DNA of 64,000 bases from Actinostola sp. cb2023 (GCA_033675265.1 JAUJYZ010000098.1:1566001-1630000); one strand, 5' to 3'; shown: positions 36,363-64,000, counted from the first letter of the stretch. Made by a program: numbers and translations. The notes: generated by a model from the sequence alone, not told the origin.

Positions 36363-36589
36363 CAGTCATTCTCAAAAAGGTTGTCCAGATGAAAAGACTA
36401 CAATAAAGTCACGTGATTCAATTATGTATTCAATTTCCTCGCATGGAATTTCAATTTGAGAGAACTGAACGTAATGGCGCTGGTATCAACTCGCAGTTCC
36501 GCGGGCAGAAATTGAAAACATAATGAATCACGTGACTTTATTGTAGTATTGTAGTCTTTTCATCTGGACAACCTTTTTGAGATTGACTG
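36363..36589. mobile_element. pogo-like MITE with about 65-bp TIRs and TA flank
   Basis: The left end CAGTCATTCTCAAAAAGGTT and the right end AACCTTTTTGAGATTGACTG are inverted, and pairing continues through GTCCAGATGAAAAGACTACA and AAAGTCACGTGATTCA. Both ends are flanked by TA, the target duplication of pogo/Tc1 elements. Confidence 0.75.
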
Positions 36590-36647
36590 TACATATCTAT
36601 ATATTTCTTTACAACTAAGCCTTCCTCGTAAGCATGGGATTGATGTA

Positions 36648-37168
36648 CAGTCAACTCTCTCGTAAGCGGACACCCTTGGGAATTGAAAAAAGTGTCCGTT
36701 AGTAGAGCTGTCCGCTTATGAGAACTATTCCCGTAAGCGGACACCAAAGAAAAATAGGGTGGATGTCCGCTTACGGGAGAGTTAATTACGTTTTAATCGG
36801 TAGAGAAAAATAGCAACTGAACCGTACACCTTGCTTCCCCGCGGACAAATGGAGATTTGACAAAACCGATCCCCACTGTTCTGTTGCTCTGTAAAAGGTC
36901 ATATTTTTGTTGATTTATTGCAAATTAAAGACAAATTCCATTGCCGAAAGTCCATTATTATATGGTGTGTCCGCTTACGAGAGAGCGTAAACAAAAGAAA
37001 AATCCAATTTTCATTTTCAAAAGTGTCCGCGTCCGCTTACGAGAGAGTGTCCGCTTACGGGAATGTGTAAATACACAGTTTGACTGTAAGGTAAAACGGG
37101 GATTTGAAAAGGTGTCCATAAGTAGAGCTGTCCGCTTACGAGAGTGTCCGTTAGCGGAGAGTTGACTG
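36648..37168. mobile_element. pogo/Tigger-like non-autonomous element
   Basis: Ends CAGTCAACTCTCTCGTAAGC and GCGGAGAGTTGACTG, flanked by TA on both sides. Inside, GTGTCCGCTTACGGGAG-type words occur about eight times in both orientations. CAGT-starting TIRs with TA duplication are the hallmark of the pogo/Tigger group. No transposase frame is present. Confidence 0.8.
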
Positions 37169-37514
37169 TATTAAAAATAGAAGATGAAATATACAACAAG
37201 ACAAGTAGTTTTAGAGATTATATTTATGCTTTGATAAGGACAAATTAACAGCAACATTCTAGAAGCTACATCTCATAGTCCTAGTGGTAATGAAGTAATA
37301 ATACACTAATAATAACACTGGAAGAAATGCACGTGGACGGTGTAGCCTGCGTAGCCTGCGTAGCCAGGCTCTAGGGAAAAGGTGGGAGAGGGGTGGGGGA
37401 AAAGGTAAAGGGGATGGGACTGGAAAGGAGTGGGAGGAGCTGGGGAGGCTCTAGGAAAAACGTGGGGGAGGGGTTTCCCCTTTCTGTTCCTCACCCCCTC
37501 CCATTCCCTTCTCC

Positions 37515-37640
37515 TACGCTAGGCTACGCAGGCTACGCAGGCTACGCAGGCTACGCTACGCAGGCTACGCAGGCTACGCAGGCTACGCAGGCTACGCAGG
37601 CTACGCAGGCTACGCAGGCTACGCAGGCTACGCAGGCTAT
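37515..37640 (+). repeat. 9/10-bp 'GGCTACGCA' minisatellite
   Basis: About 13 copies of GGCTACGCA, with inverse copies GTAGCCTGC at 37340-37372. The stretch between is G-rich on one side and C-rich on the other (GGGGGAGGGG / CCCCTCCC), so the whole 37340-37640 block is a loose inverted repeat. Confidence 0.85.
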
Positions 37641-38076
37641 GTAAATTGTGGAATTCTGTGTAAATGTTCGAATCCATGTCAATTTAATTTACTCGGAATT
37701 CAGGCGCCATTCAATGCAGAATTGTACACCGGCCAAGAGTGATTGCAAGCGTGGTTCTTGGCCAGTGTAAATTCCGTGTATATCAGTTCCATATACATTT
37801 CGTGTAAATTCTGTATAAATGAAATTTACACGGTTTGGACATTTACACACAATTTATACAGTATTTCCATTGGACGAGAGCGTGCCTTATTTCCAGTGTT
37901 ATGTCATATGCGTCTTAGAAAAGCCTTAAGTACCACGTGGATATACTAACAGTGGAGGGGGAGGGGGAGATAGGGAGGAAGGAAATATCTCGATCATCCC
38001 CCTTTCACCTCTCTCCCCTCCCCCCTTCACCCTCCCTTGAAAGTCTATTTACAGCTTTATGAGTGTAATTCCTTGA

Positions 38077-38245
38077 ATAGAGTCGTTTCGTACGAGTGGG
38101 AAAGTGACGGTACCGTGGCCTGCCGTATTGAAAGAGTTTGATTGGATGAGATGCATCTGCGCGCGCTTTTTGATTGGTTCAGAAAGGAAGCCACTTGAGT
38201 GTCACGGTACCGGTAGGTTTCCCACTCATACGAAAACTACTCTAT
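38077..38245. mobile_element. Family-A palindromic MITE, copy 3
   Basis: ATAGAGTCGTTTCGTACGAG ... CTCATACGAAAACTACTCTA ends and GACGGTACCG / CACGGTACCGG inner arms. It is more diverged than the copies at 10467 and 23028. Confidence 0.8.
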
Positions 38246-38732
38246 ATAGTTTTGCATAAGCATATGGATGGTTTTATTTACAACTATGATTTAATATATA
38301 ATAATATAATTAATAACTATATGATTAAAGCTGAGCGTTGATCTGATATATTAGGACAGAATTAAGACTAAATAAATGTTCACGTCTCAGAAAGAACAAC
38401 AACATAACAAAACAATAATAATAATAAAAAAATAATAACGACAATAATAACGACGATGACGAACGATAGCAACAATTCTTTAAAAACAAATTCCATTTGG
38501 TTGCTCGAGCCGCGCTATGTTTTGTCAGAGCATGGGGACAAAGTGTGTTATGGTTCGCGGTATTGCATCAACTATTCTCATTCTCTCGGTTCTCTCTCCC
38601 TCTCTCTCTCTCTCTTTCTCTCTTTAGGTTACAAATGTCAGTTAATGTGTCCGCCATCACATGAAACTTAAAAGCGGTTTACAATGCGGTAGAGATGAGA
38701 TACTATGAATGTAGAAATACTTATATAAATAT

Positions 38733-47932
<9,200 letters not shown>

Positions 47933-49870
47933 TGCTGGATATTGTAGGCCTCCACTCCAATATCTATCTGAAAGGCAGAAGATCAAATAGAACGTACCAA
48001 CTTGATCACTCACTACACATAGGCGACCTTGTATTGTGAAAGGAATTTTAGACATGAGGGGATCGAATTGACTCCACTGGTTAAACTTTGGTGAACGATT
48101 ACATCACTAAGACCGGCAAATAATTCAAATATTGAATAGAAAAAATCAAGAATTATGTACAGTGGACGATCAAGAGGGAAATGAATAAGTGAATTTTGAA
48201 TCCTGTTATCACAATTACTTATTTGAGCATCAAGTAGTCACATCAGGTAAATGAAATATGGCGGACCTGAACCAGTTCAATGGTCAATGAGAGGTACCCA
48301 CATTTTGCCTCAACCCATAACGTGTAAAATATACTATTAACTACTACAAATTATATACCTACATGTAGTTTGTGGCGTAAAGGATATAACCCTTTAGATT
48401 TGAGGACGATTGGAACTAATTACAGAGTCGTGTTCACAATTTGAAGTTAAGAACTTACGAAGCTTGGTCGCTCGGCACTCTGCACTCGAAAGGCTTCGTT
48501 TGCCTGTCAAAACGGCTTGTCACCAGGCCGTCACTTCTATAATTATAGCTAACACAAAAGCACAATTATTCGTTCAAGGAAATTACTAAAGTCGCCAATC
48601 ACAAAGAGATTCAGGTCGTATTGACTCGGTCGATAACTGGGTGATATCTTTGCGTCGCCAAGGCAGCATTGCTTTAGTATCAAACTGAGTTTTTGTTAAC
48701 CACGATGAGAGGTCCTAAAAAATAGCAACCCCCATAGAGATGTGGTTTGTGGTGTACAGAACAATTTCAATAATGTCAAGCTAAAGGAATTGTAAGAGCC
48801 ACGCTAAAGAATTACTATGGAGTTACCCAATGTCAGTAGAGCGGTTTTGATGAAGACTGTTAGCAGCAATCAGTAGCCGAGTGGCGATCACAAATTTCAT
48901 GATCTTGGCCGGCGGCCGGCCTCAGTGTATGTTTGGTTTCACACGGCGGACTACACGGCTTTTAAATAAGCAATGACCGGCACAGTAAGTTAAATCTAAA
49001 CCTCTTGAGGTCATGAAAAACTGATGAATAAATAATTGAACGAAATAAAAGTAAGAACTATTCTCCAGTAATCGATATTCAAGAAGATTAATAATACATA
49101 CAACAATATGTAAGCCTCCTTTGACTACGATCTATATCAATTTCCGCATTTTTTTTCTTGTTTCCGAAAATCCATCTCTTTTTTTCTCTTTCTCTGCTTC
49201 ACTCTGTTTTGGGTTTGCTTGAACACCGGTTACTGTGTCTGGTCTTGCTAGCAATACTTAAACACCGAAAGCCTACTTGGCTCTTGAGCTGAGCCGTAAT
49301 TCAGTCATTCGGCCAGGGATTAAGAGACGCAACTGTTCAAGCAGTTTCAGTTTAGCCAGTTGAATATGTAAATAGACGTATGTCAGACAATCTCTCAAGT
49401 GTGATATGACTCGATTTTTACGAGTATTTGTGTCGACAAAGAAACAGTCAAAATAAAACTACCATATCGATACATAGCTCAGCAATTCCCCGCGGTACCT
49501 GGCAAAGTTAACGGCCGGACAGCCAGTGACTACACTCACCGGCGTAATAAAGCTAAGAGTATAAAGATCTCACCTCGTATTATACAAACATTAAGGCATA
49601 AGATATTTGTTCTTGGCGTTGTTTTTATTTGAACATGCTATTGAACTACAATGGATAAAATAACCAGGATAATCAAATGAGTCATTATTTTTTTCTTGCT
49701 ACGGGCAAGTTCTAAACTGATTTATTGCAGTATCATCATTCACTCTTCAATTCAGTTCAAGATTTCTAAATATACAGGAAATAATTAGTAAACTTGTCAT
49801 ATGAAAGCTAATACCGTTCTACTTCGAACGCGGTGTGGCTTGATGGTGATATTCAATTTAGCAGGCAAGA

Positions 49871-49986
49871 AAGAAGAAGAAGAAGAAGAAGAAGAAGAAG
49901 AAGAAGAAGAAGAAGAAGAAGAAGAAGAAGAAGAAGAAGAAGAAGAAGAAGAAGAAGAAGAAGAAGAAGAAGAAGAAGAAGAAGAA
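49871..49986 (+). repeat. (GAA)n tract, about 38 uninterrupted units
   Basis: A pure AGA/GAA trinucleotide run of about 116 bases. It is a homopurine mirror repeat able to form triplex DNA, and produces spurious polyGlu and polySer frames. Confidence 0.97.
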
Positions 49987-51053
49987 AAGGGGGTAAAAGA
50001 AAAAAATGAGAAAGACAAAGAGGAAAATCGGTTAACTATACATTCAATAAAGAAAACCTACAAGTGTTCTGTGATCAGTTTACTCATCTGATTGCCACAA
50101 TTTCCGCACAACTCACCGGGTAAACAAAAACATCTCTGTCTCAGCTCCTGAAAGCTGGATAAAGTAGAATATAATTAATTGTTGCTTAGAGCTTAAATAT
50201 GGTAATCAGCTAGTATGCCTAAAACGGTTTACAACCACTATCTCAGGATGATTCTCTCATGGAACGGTCAGTGATCAGCGAACGGAGAGTCGTAGATATA
50301 GCGTCAGTTTATCTGCAGATTAAACTGATTGAACTGATGAACTCGAATCCTGATCAATGTGAATAAACACTTCATTGTTAAGCAGGAGTTTCGATACTTC
50401 TTCAATCAAAGCTTTCGGAATTCTGTTAAAATTAATAAGCTCACTGTGGCAAAACCACAAAACTAACTAAGTTATTTTTGATGCGTACTGACAGCAGTAT
50501 TCAATCAGAGATTCGGCTGGCATTGAGTGTATTGCCTTGGACTCCGTGACTTCCTAAGACAGATCGAATATATCTAAGACAAGTGATAGCTGTGCCATTA
50601 TCCTAAAAGAAAAACATCAATAATAATTGGTTAAATTCTTCGAGTGTCTGTGTAATACACGAGAATCGAAGCCAGACAAATCGTAAGAAATTTCAAATAA
50701 CTCTTGGTGTTAATCAATCGACACCACTCGTATTAATTGTTTTATTCTCAAGGGAATACATCTAAAAGGGAACATGAGCGTACGACATTGGGTTGAATTC
50801 TTCTTGATCAGTCGGTCATTAATTTGGTGACGGACTGGTGACAAGAAACGAACCGTCGAGTGCTAAGCGACCAAGCGAGATCAGTAGTCAGCTCTATCCG
50901 ATGCTTTGCTGCTCCAAATACAGCCGTAGGACTTCAAATCTCCTCCAAAGCACCCTTCATTTGATCTTTGATTCGTAGGTATAATATTCCTTGTTTATGT
51001 AGACTTTCGAGGGTAATTTGAACAGAAATTAAAAGGCGCATCAAAACTCTGCT

Positions 51054-51065
51054 GCCGCCATCTTT
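51054..51065. promoter_or_regulatory. YY1-like motif upstream of UBE2E copy 2
   Basis: GCCGCCATCTTT, the inverse of AAGATGGCGGC, a word common in promoter-proximal DNA of housekeeping genes. Motif match only. Confidence 0.3.
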
Positions 51066-51338
51066 AAAATGTCCCCTGTTTAAAACCTTTGGGAATTGGA
51101 GTGCCGTAATTGTATCAAAATATCAAAGAAAAATTTATAATTTAAAGAAAAATCAGTCATAAGATAATCTTTAAATTCTATTCAAAGCTCTTTTTAAGTA
51201 TTAAAATACTTTTTGTATGGTTCACTTCAAACCGGCGCTAGTTGTTGTTACTCTTCTTTGCCATAATTACATAAATTAGACGGGACTGAAAGATGAAACA
51301 TTTTTTATGGTTTTTAGAGGGTTGTAAAGGTTGTACGA

Positions 51339-54012
<2,674 letters not shown>

Positions 54013-56944
54013 GTAAATTATAATCGAGCAAATCTTGCTGCATAGAAAGTAATGATCAATCTGCAGAAATTGTTTGTTCAGGTCAGCCCCTTCCCGACTG
54101 CTATCCAGATTAAATATTAGAAAATACAATCTCTATTAGGGATTCCCCCTTGTGGTAATTGCATTGCAGACAGAGTACCTACTTGAACAGAAATAAAACA
54201 CGATAGAACAAAAAGAATTTTGTATCAATAAAAGATACGTGCTCACTAAATACTAAAACAGACAGCTTATATTAATGTATATTGCCCTAAAATTTACATC
54301 ATTGTGAGTTTTCTAGTTACCTTAGTCAAAAGACGGGGAAATAAAAAATATTTTTTAGTTTTCGACTTTTCTGAAAAGTTCGTTTTAATTCTGAGAAAGT
54401 AACTCTTTGATAGTATCAATATAAAACTGTATATAAATTATATATTAGGGTGTATCTTCTGAAATCATTTAAAAAACTAAAGTCAGTCTAAACTACAACA
54501 CAAAATTTTGTTTCAATTGTTCACTGCTTTTAGACTGTAATCCAGGTAAAGTAGCTATGTAGTCTTCGATATATACGGTGTTTGAGTCAAGTCTGCAGAA
54601 ATTAATTCAGCCCCTTCCAATTGCCCTATACCACTATGACGTCAAATTAAAACAATCTATTGTTTAAACCCCGCTAAGGATCACAGGTCGCTAGAGGGGG
54701 AGAAAACACGCAACAACACAAAGAATTTCCCAAATAAATGCTACCTAAATAGTAAACAGACGGTATGAAAGCGATATAAGTCACCAAACACAAAAAATCA
54801 TTTTGGCAAAAAAGTATCGATGAAAATAATATCTGGAAACTAGCCAATTTGAAATCAAGCGAACTCTGATTGTCAGAGCAGATTTATTTTCAAACTTTCT
54901 CTATTGTTCTTCACGACCTTCTGTCCCCCTGTAAAAGAATTTTACCTGTACAAAAGTAGCCGTGTAGTGTTGTGGTATATGGTTTATAGGGCAATCATAT
55001 TTATTATGAAAAATGCTTATTTAAAAATAAATCGTACATTAAACGATAAAAATTAGTGGTTGTGATAACGGGTGATAATTATTCTTGAGAAAACGTCTAA
55101 TGAATAAATTGTCCTTGATATATAAACCCAAACTGTTTCAGGATATATCACACATTTATTGTTGGACTTTTAATATACTATGTCAAGCGTTGTGCCGTAT
55201 TTGTTATGGCGTATAGGTTTACTGTCAAATTATTGAGGAATTTGTGTTTAGTTTTCCTCCAGAGTGAAAGCAAACTTGATTTCCCTGACTTGAATGACCG
55301 TTTTAATATTGTATGAGCTGGTGTTTGTTGATAATTCTCACCTAATGAGGAGTGTTATCACAAGAGACAAGACATTAATCCAAACAAATCGCTTGAACAA
55401 AGGCTCTTTCTATTCCTGCATCCAATTATCGTTTACTCTAAACAAATGATGCATTACCTAAAACACTTCGCTTGAGTAGTGAACGGTGATCATAACAAGA
55501 CAAACTGTTCACTGATATTATATTTCTCTTCTCTTTATCAGCCATTGTCGTCTCGCGTGTAAACTATCAAAACACATATGACTGATGAGATAGAGAAGTT
55601 TTGGCAGTATCATGTGTGTTTACCAGGCGGCATTCGACCGTAACCACTTGTAACTTTGCTATCTCTGAACCTCCTTAATTTGAGCAAATTATCATCAATA
55701 AGTATTGAAGTTCAGTAACAAATCAGCGTAAATTGGAACTCTCGTTATCCACTGGAACTGACATAGGCACTATTTTAAAACAGTACTCGGAACAAACTAA
55801 GTCCTCGCTCCAGTTGTATCATGCACTAGAACGGTAATAAAAATAAAAATACCAATGGGGACCTGCGAGAGCTTCTGAAAATCAGGCTAATGGAGACCAA
55901 GTTTTTTTTAGTTAATTCACCTTCAGTTTCAGAAATTTTCCTCAAGTGACTGACTGATAAGCTTATCGTATTAAAGCTTATCAGTCAGTCAAACTGATGT
56001 TACTGTACTCGCAGTCAATTCTATACCGTAAAAAAGTTATCTGCCGATGTACATACATAAGAACCACGTTCAGTTATGGGAAAAATGCTCAACTGAAACC
56101 TTGATATATTCTTTACCAAATTCTTGTGGAGTAAATGATGCTCTGAGTTGAGTAGTGAAACTGATTCCAGACTTAAAATCGCATAATCTTATCAGTTTAG
56201 TGTAGACGCACCAGGGTTGTCTAGATGTTGTGTTGAAAATAAGGCTCCTTGCAGCCTGATACACCATCACCATAGCAACAGCACCAGATGTTCCGAGTTC
56301 ATTTCAATATCAGTTCTGGAGCAATTTGTTGATTGGTTAGGGGCGAGCTAGTTATCTTTCTCGTAAAATTAGAGTTTTAAACGAGACGTCACTTAGTGGT
56401 AGTGACGTCACTTATTGACATGCGAACTTGACACCTTGTGTCCACACTTCATTGCTGCTTAGCGGCCAAGCTATTCTCTTTCTCAACTTCCAAGTCCCCG
56501 CCGTCCTTCATTTCAAGAGAAATTCAACCAAATTTGGCGTGAGATTCTTCTTCTCTTCAAGGCCAATCCATTGGTATAACTTGTGTAGGGGTTTTGGTGA
56601 GTTTGAGACGAGAACTTAGATCAAGAATATAACCGACCAGCGAAACGTGGCGTGATCTTAGAACTACGCCATATATTCTCTCCTCCCCTGCCTTCAAAGA
56701 GAAATATGGCTTGAACCAAAAGTTAATTTAGTCTAGCTGCTTAGCATATTAGATTAATCGTGACAAATTAGGCCTTTCATCCCAGTACATACTACTAGTA
56801 AAGACACAAGATACGAATAGGGAGAACGGCTAGACGGCAACCGGTAGTCGGCCAGATCGGAAGAGCGGCTACTTGAGTTCTCTGCCGGCCACACTGCTCT
56901 CTCTAATCGTATCGATGTTATATCTTGCTTCTGAAGGAAGAGAG
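54013..56944. other. Spacer between UBE2E copies 2 and 3
   Basis: Holds the duplicated exon 5 remnant and a family-C MITE. A short hairpin (CTGACTGATAAGCTTATCG / AAGCTTATCAGTCAGTC, 55946-55989) is also present. Two CRE-like words (ACGTCACTTA at about 56390, GTGACGTCACTT at about 56401) lie some 550 bases upstream of the copy 3 ATG and may belong to its promoter. No terminal E2 exon for copy 2 is visible here. Confidence 0.5.
54620..54995. mobile_element. Family-C MITE, copy 1
   Basis: Begins ATTGCCCTATACCACTATGA and ends with a degenerate inverse (...GGTTTATAGGGCAAT). Its interior (CGCTAGAGGGGGA, ATTTCCCAAATAAATG, TATCTGGAAACTAGCCAATT) matches the inverse strand of 58827-59148. Confidence 0.85.
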
Positions 56945-61326
<4,382 letters not shown>

Positions 61327-61895
61327 TAGTTACTATTTCACGCGGTTTTAGAGTGGTGCAGCCGAAAGCATCAGTGTTCTTACCGAGTCACGCAATGAGC
61401 AACCAAACTATATTTACTTCAAATAGGCTATGTATCAGTTAGAAGCCCGACTTCACGCTAGTAGAGCGTCTAGTTTAATATTTTAAATTTCTACAAGCAG
61501 ACAATATACTCGCAAAAGATTAGTTTTTTTTTTTTTTTTCCTTTAATTATTTATACACGGTAAATTCCATCAGGATATATTTAACAATTATTCCACGAAA
61601 TCGAGTCGTACATGAGCTGACTGAGATTGAGTGGAATAATTGTTTTATTATATAGACAACCACTGGATTGTGAGAAATATAACATTTGTTTTTATTTTAG
61701 TGCGGCAAAACCGGTTTGCCATTATTGAAAATCTCCAACTTTCTCTACTCGTGGTATATGAGCTGATAGCCTACTAGTAGAGTAGCCAATCAGAGCGCGC
61801 GCTTGCTCATATCCAGTGGTTGTCTATATAATAAAAATACATGTATACATAATAATATATTAACTTGAAAATCTTGTAGTTGCAATCAGGCATAT

Positions 61896-62280
61896 TATAA
61901 GTAATGTAAAAACGTGAGTTGTCACTGATTTAGGTAAAAATACTGTATTTACCGGGACGTTTCGGATGCGTACTGCAACCTTCATCAGCTAGATGTAATG
62001 ATATGGCGTCTAGGGAATATATAACGTTAGGTGTGATCACTTAAGAATGTTGTAGACTTTAGGGAAATAGATGTGTTCATTAAGCAACTCTATTAATGAA
62101 CACATCTATTTCCCTAAAGTCTACAACATTCTTAAGTCATCACACCTAACGTTATATATTCCCTAGACGCCATATCATTACATCTAGCTGATGAAGGTTG
62201 CAGTACGCATCCGAAACGTCCCGGTAAATACAGTATTTTTACCTAAATCAGTGACAACTCACGTTTTTACATTACTTATA
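61896..62280. repeat. Giant hairpin: two about 188-bp arms, 9-base loop
   Basis: The left arm 61896-62083 and right arm 62093-62280 are inverse complements with only about one mismatch seen (TGATCACTTAAG versus TGATGACTTAAG). Each arm carries CTGATGAAGG...CCGAAACG (right arm 62188-62217). It sits in intron 5 of UBE2E copy 3. Confidence 0.93.
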
Positions 62281-62541
62281 ATAATATATTATACTATCTC
62301 TAACTAAAATAAGGGTGCATCAATATAACTTAAACGTTTCTTATAGTACTTAGCATGTGGTAGGGGAACAACAAGTTTACGATCACTGATGATAGGTAGT
62401 ACTGCAGCATCACTTCGATCAATAGATTGCGAAGAGATATGGAGTTTGCTTATTTAGAGTTTTATACATCATGATACGGCGCGCACAGCTGATCTGGTCC
62501 GTACCTAGGGATGGATTTTTATTCGTACCCTGGGTGACTTT

Positions 62542-64000
62542 AGACAAGCATTGGTGACATTAGACAAGCATTGGTGACTTTAGACAAGCATCGGTGACTT
62601 TAGACAAGCATCGGTGACTGTAGACAAGCATCGGTGACTTTAGACAAGCATTGGTGACTTTAGACAAGCATTGGTGACATTAGACAAGCATCGGTGACAT
62701 TAGACAAGCATCGGTGACTTTAGACAAGCATCGGTGACTTCAGACAAGCATTGGTGACTTCAGACAAGCATTGGTGACTTTAGACAAGCATTAGTGACTT
62801 TAGACAAGCATCGGTGACTTTAGACAAGCATCGGTGACTTTAGACAAGCATCGGTGACTTTAGACAAGCATCGGTGACTTTAGACAAACATCGGTGACTT
62901 TAGACAAGCATCGGTGACTTTAGACAAGCATCGGTGGCTTTAGACAAGCATTGGTGACTTTAGACAAGCATCGGTGACTTTAGACAAGCATAGGTGGCTT
63001 TAGACAAGCGTTAGTGACTTTAGACAAGCATTGGTGACTTTCGACAACCATTGGTGACTTTAGACAAGCATCGATGAATTTAGACAAGCATCGGTGACTT
63101 TAGACAAGCATCGGTGACTTTAGACAAACATCGGTGACTTTAGACAAGCATCGGTGACTTTAGACAAGCATCGGTGACTTTAGACAAGCATTGGTGACTT
63201 TAGACAAGCATCGGTGACTTTAGACAAGCATAGGTGGCTTTAGACAAGCGTTAGTGACTTTAGACAAGCATCGGTGACTTTAGACAAGCATAGGTGACTT
63301 TAGACAAAGCTTTAGACAAGCATTGTGACTTTAGACAAGCATCGGTGACTTTAGACAAGCGTTAGTGACTTTAGACAAGCATTGGTGACTTTAGACAAGC
63401 ATAGGTGGCTTTAGACAAGCGTTAGTGACTTTAGACAAGCATTGGTGACTTTAGACAAGCATAGGTGGCTTTAGACAAGCGTTAGTGACTTTAGACAAGC
63501 ATTGGTGACTTTAGACAAGCATCGGTGACTAGACAAGCATCGGTGGCTTTAGACAAGCGTTAGTGACTTTAGACAAGCATTGGTGACTTTCGACAACCAT
63601 TGGTGACTTTAGACAAGCATCGGTGACTTTAGACAAGCATCGGTGACTTTAGACAAGCATAGGTGGCTTTAGACAAGCGTTAGTGACTTTAGACAAGCAT
63701 TGGTGACTTTCGACAACCATTGGTGACATTAGACAAGCATCGGTGACTTTAGACAAGCATCGGTGAATTTAGACAAGCATCGGTGACTTTAGACAAGCAT
63801 CGGTGACTTTAGACAAGCATCGGTGAATTTAGACAAGCATCGGTGACTTTAGACAAGCATCGGGACTTTGACAAGCATTTAGACAAGCATCGGTGACTTT
63901 AGACAAGCATCGGTGACTTTAGACAAGCATCGGTGACTTTAGACAAGCATCGGTGACTTTAGACAAGCATCGGTGACTTTAGACAAGCATCGGTGACTTT
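62542..64000 (+). repeat. 20-bp minisatellite running off the window edge
   Basis: More than 70 copies of TTTAGACAAGCATCGGTGAC with variants (TTGGTGAC, AGGTGGC, GCGTTAGTGAC, CGACAACCAT). A sub-pattern of about 220-240 bases (variant order TAGGTGGC, GCGTTAGTG, TTGGTGAC) recurs, so the array grew partly by multi-unit duplication. It lies in intron 5 of UBE2E copy 3. Confidence 0.97.

Larger units (their letters stand above)
34289..38732. other. Repeat-rich spacer between the GPCR locus and the UBE2E cluster
   Basis: No gene is recognised. The 4.4 kb hold a palindrome, an 11-bp minisatellite, two pogo-like MITEs, a 9-bp minisatellite, a family-A MITE and a CT microsatellite near 38590-38625. 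A hairpin GCTAGGCGTGCA / TGCACGCCTAGC is at 36096-36130. Confidence 0.6.
47933..51338. other. Divergent spacer between UBE2E copies 1 and 2
   Basis: Head-to-head 5' region that should hold both promoters. Visible items: the GAA tract (49871-49986) and a GCCGCCATCTTT word (YY1-like on the minus strand) at 51054-51065, about 275 bases upstream of the copy 2 ATG. An ATGGCGG word also occurs near 48259. No coding exon is recognised. Confidence 0.45.

Noticed and set aside
37393..37644. Frame with repeating 'ATQ' or 'GYAGYA' residues
   Set aside because: Product of the 9-bp GGCTACGCA repeat.
48000..48055. ATG at 48055 as start of UBE2E copy 1
   Set aside because: It would add 41 residues unlike any UBE2E N terminus; the ATG at 47932 aligns with copy 3 and the family.
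49797..50091. PolyGlu and polySer open frames
   Set aside because: Translation of the GAA/TTC microsatellite.
62542..64000. Regular 20-bp repeats resembling a CRISPR array at first sight
   Set aside because: Units abut with no unique spacers, and the setting is an intron of an animal gene.

Overview
The window is nuclear DNA of a non-vertebrate animal. It is AT-rich, its genes are split by many spliceosomal introns, and the protein families are metazoan: a natriuretic-peptide-receptor-type guanylyl cyclase, a rhodopsin-class GPCR, CHMP2A, an SCP-type phosphatase and UBE2E-class E2 enzymes. Short palindromic DNA transposons and CR1/L2-like 3' tails are dense. A marine invertebrate (cnidarian, sponge, hemichordate or similar) fits, but the sequence alone does not settle the phylum. 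There are no bacterial features and no CRISPR array, and I recognised no tRNA or rRNA gene. Exon models were built by hand from splice sites, reading-frame continuity and remembered family sequence; all junction phases close. LAYOUT: (1) 2120-9782, minus: complete 8-exon CTDSP/CTDSPL-like small C-terminal-domain phosphatase (268 aa). (2) 11661-20935, minus: complete 20-exon membrane guanylyl cyclase (1049 aa) with signal peptide, ANF-receptor domain, one membrane segment, pseudokinase, dimerisation helix and cyclase. (3) 24121-29777, minus: complete 9-exon CHMP2A (222 aa), an ESCRT-III subunit. (4) 33196-34288, plus: single-exon peptide-receptor-like GPCR broken by one extra G in transmembrane segment 1. 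(5) 38733-61261 and beyond: a cluster of three UBE2E-type ubiquitin-conjugating enzyme loci. One is complete on the minus strand (38733-47932). A partial or decayed locus on the plus strand (51339-54012) has lost the catalytic-cysteine exon. A third on the plus strand (56945-61261) runs off the right edge before its last exon. REPEATS: introns and spacers carry at least three multi-copy palindromic MITE families, two pogo-like TA-flanked elements, several single foldback elements, a 3.5-kb 16/47-bp minisatellite that switches orientation, an 11-bp minisatellite next to a near-perfect palindrome, a 20-bp minisatellite reaching the window edge, and a GAA tract of about 38 units. FUNCTIONAL LINKS: the genes are unrelated housekeeping or signalling genes and do not form an operon. 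The exception is the E2 cluster, whose copies show patchwork identity best explained by recent gene conversion between inverted paralogues. The middle copy may survive only as an alternative 5' exon cassette for the third. That cluster is the most interesting part of the window; I found no clearly new biochemical system.
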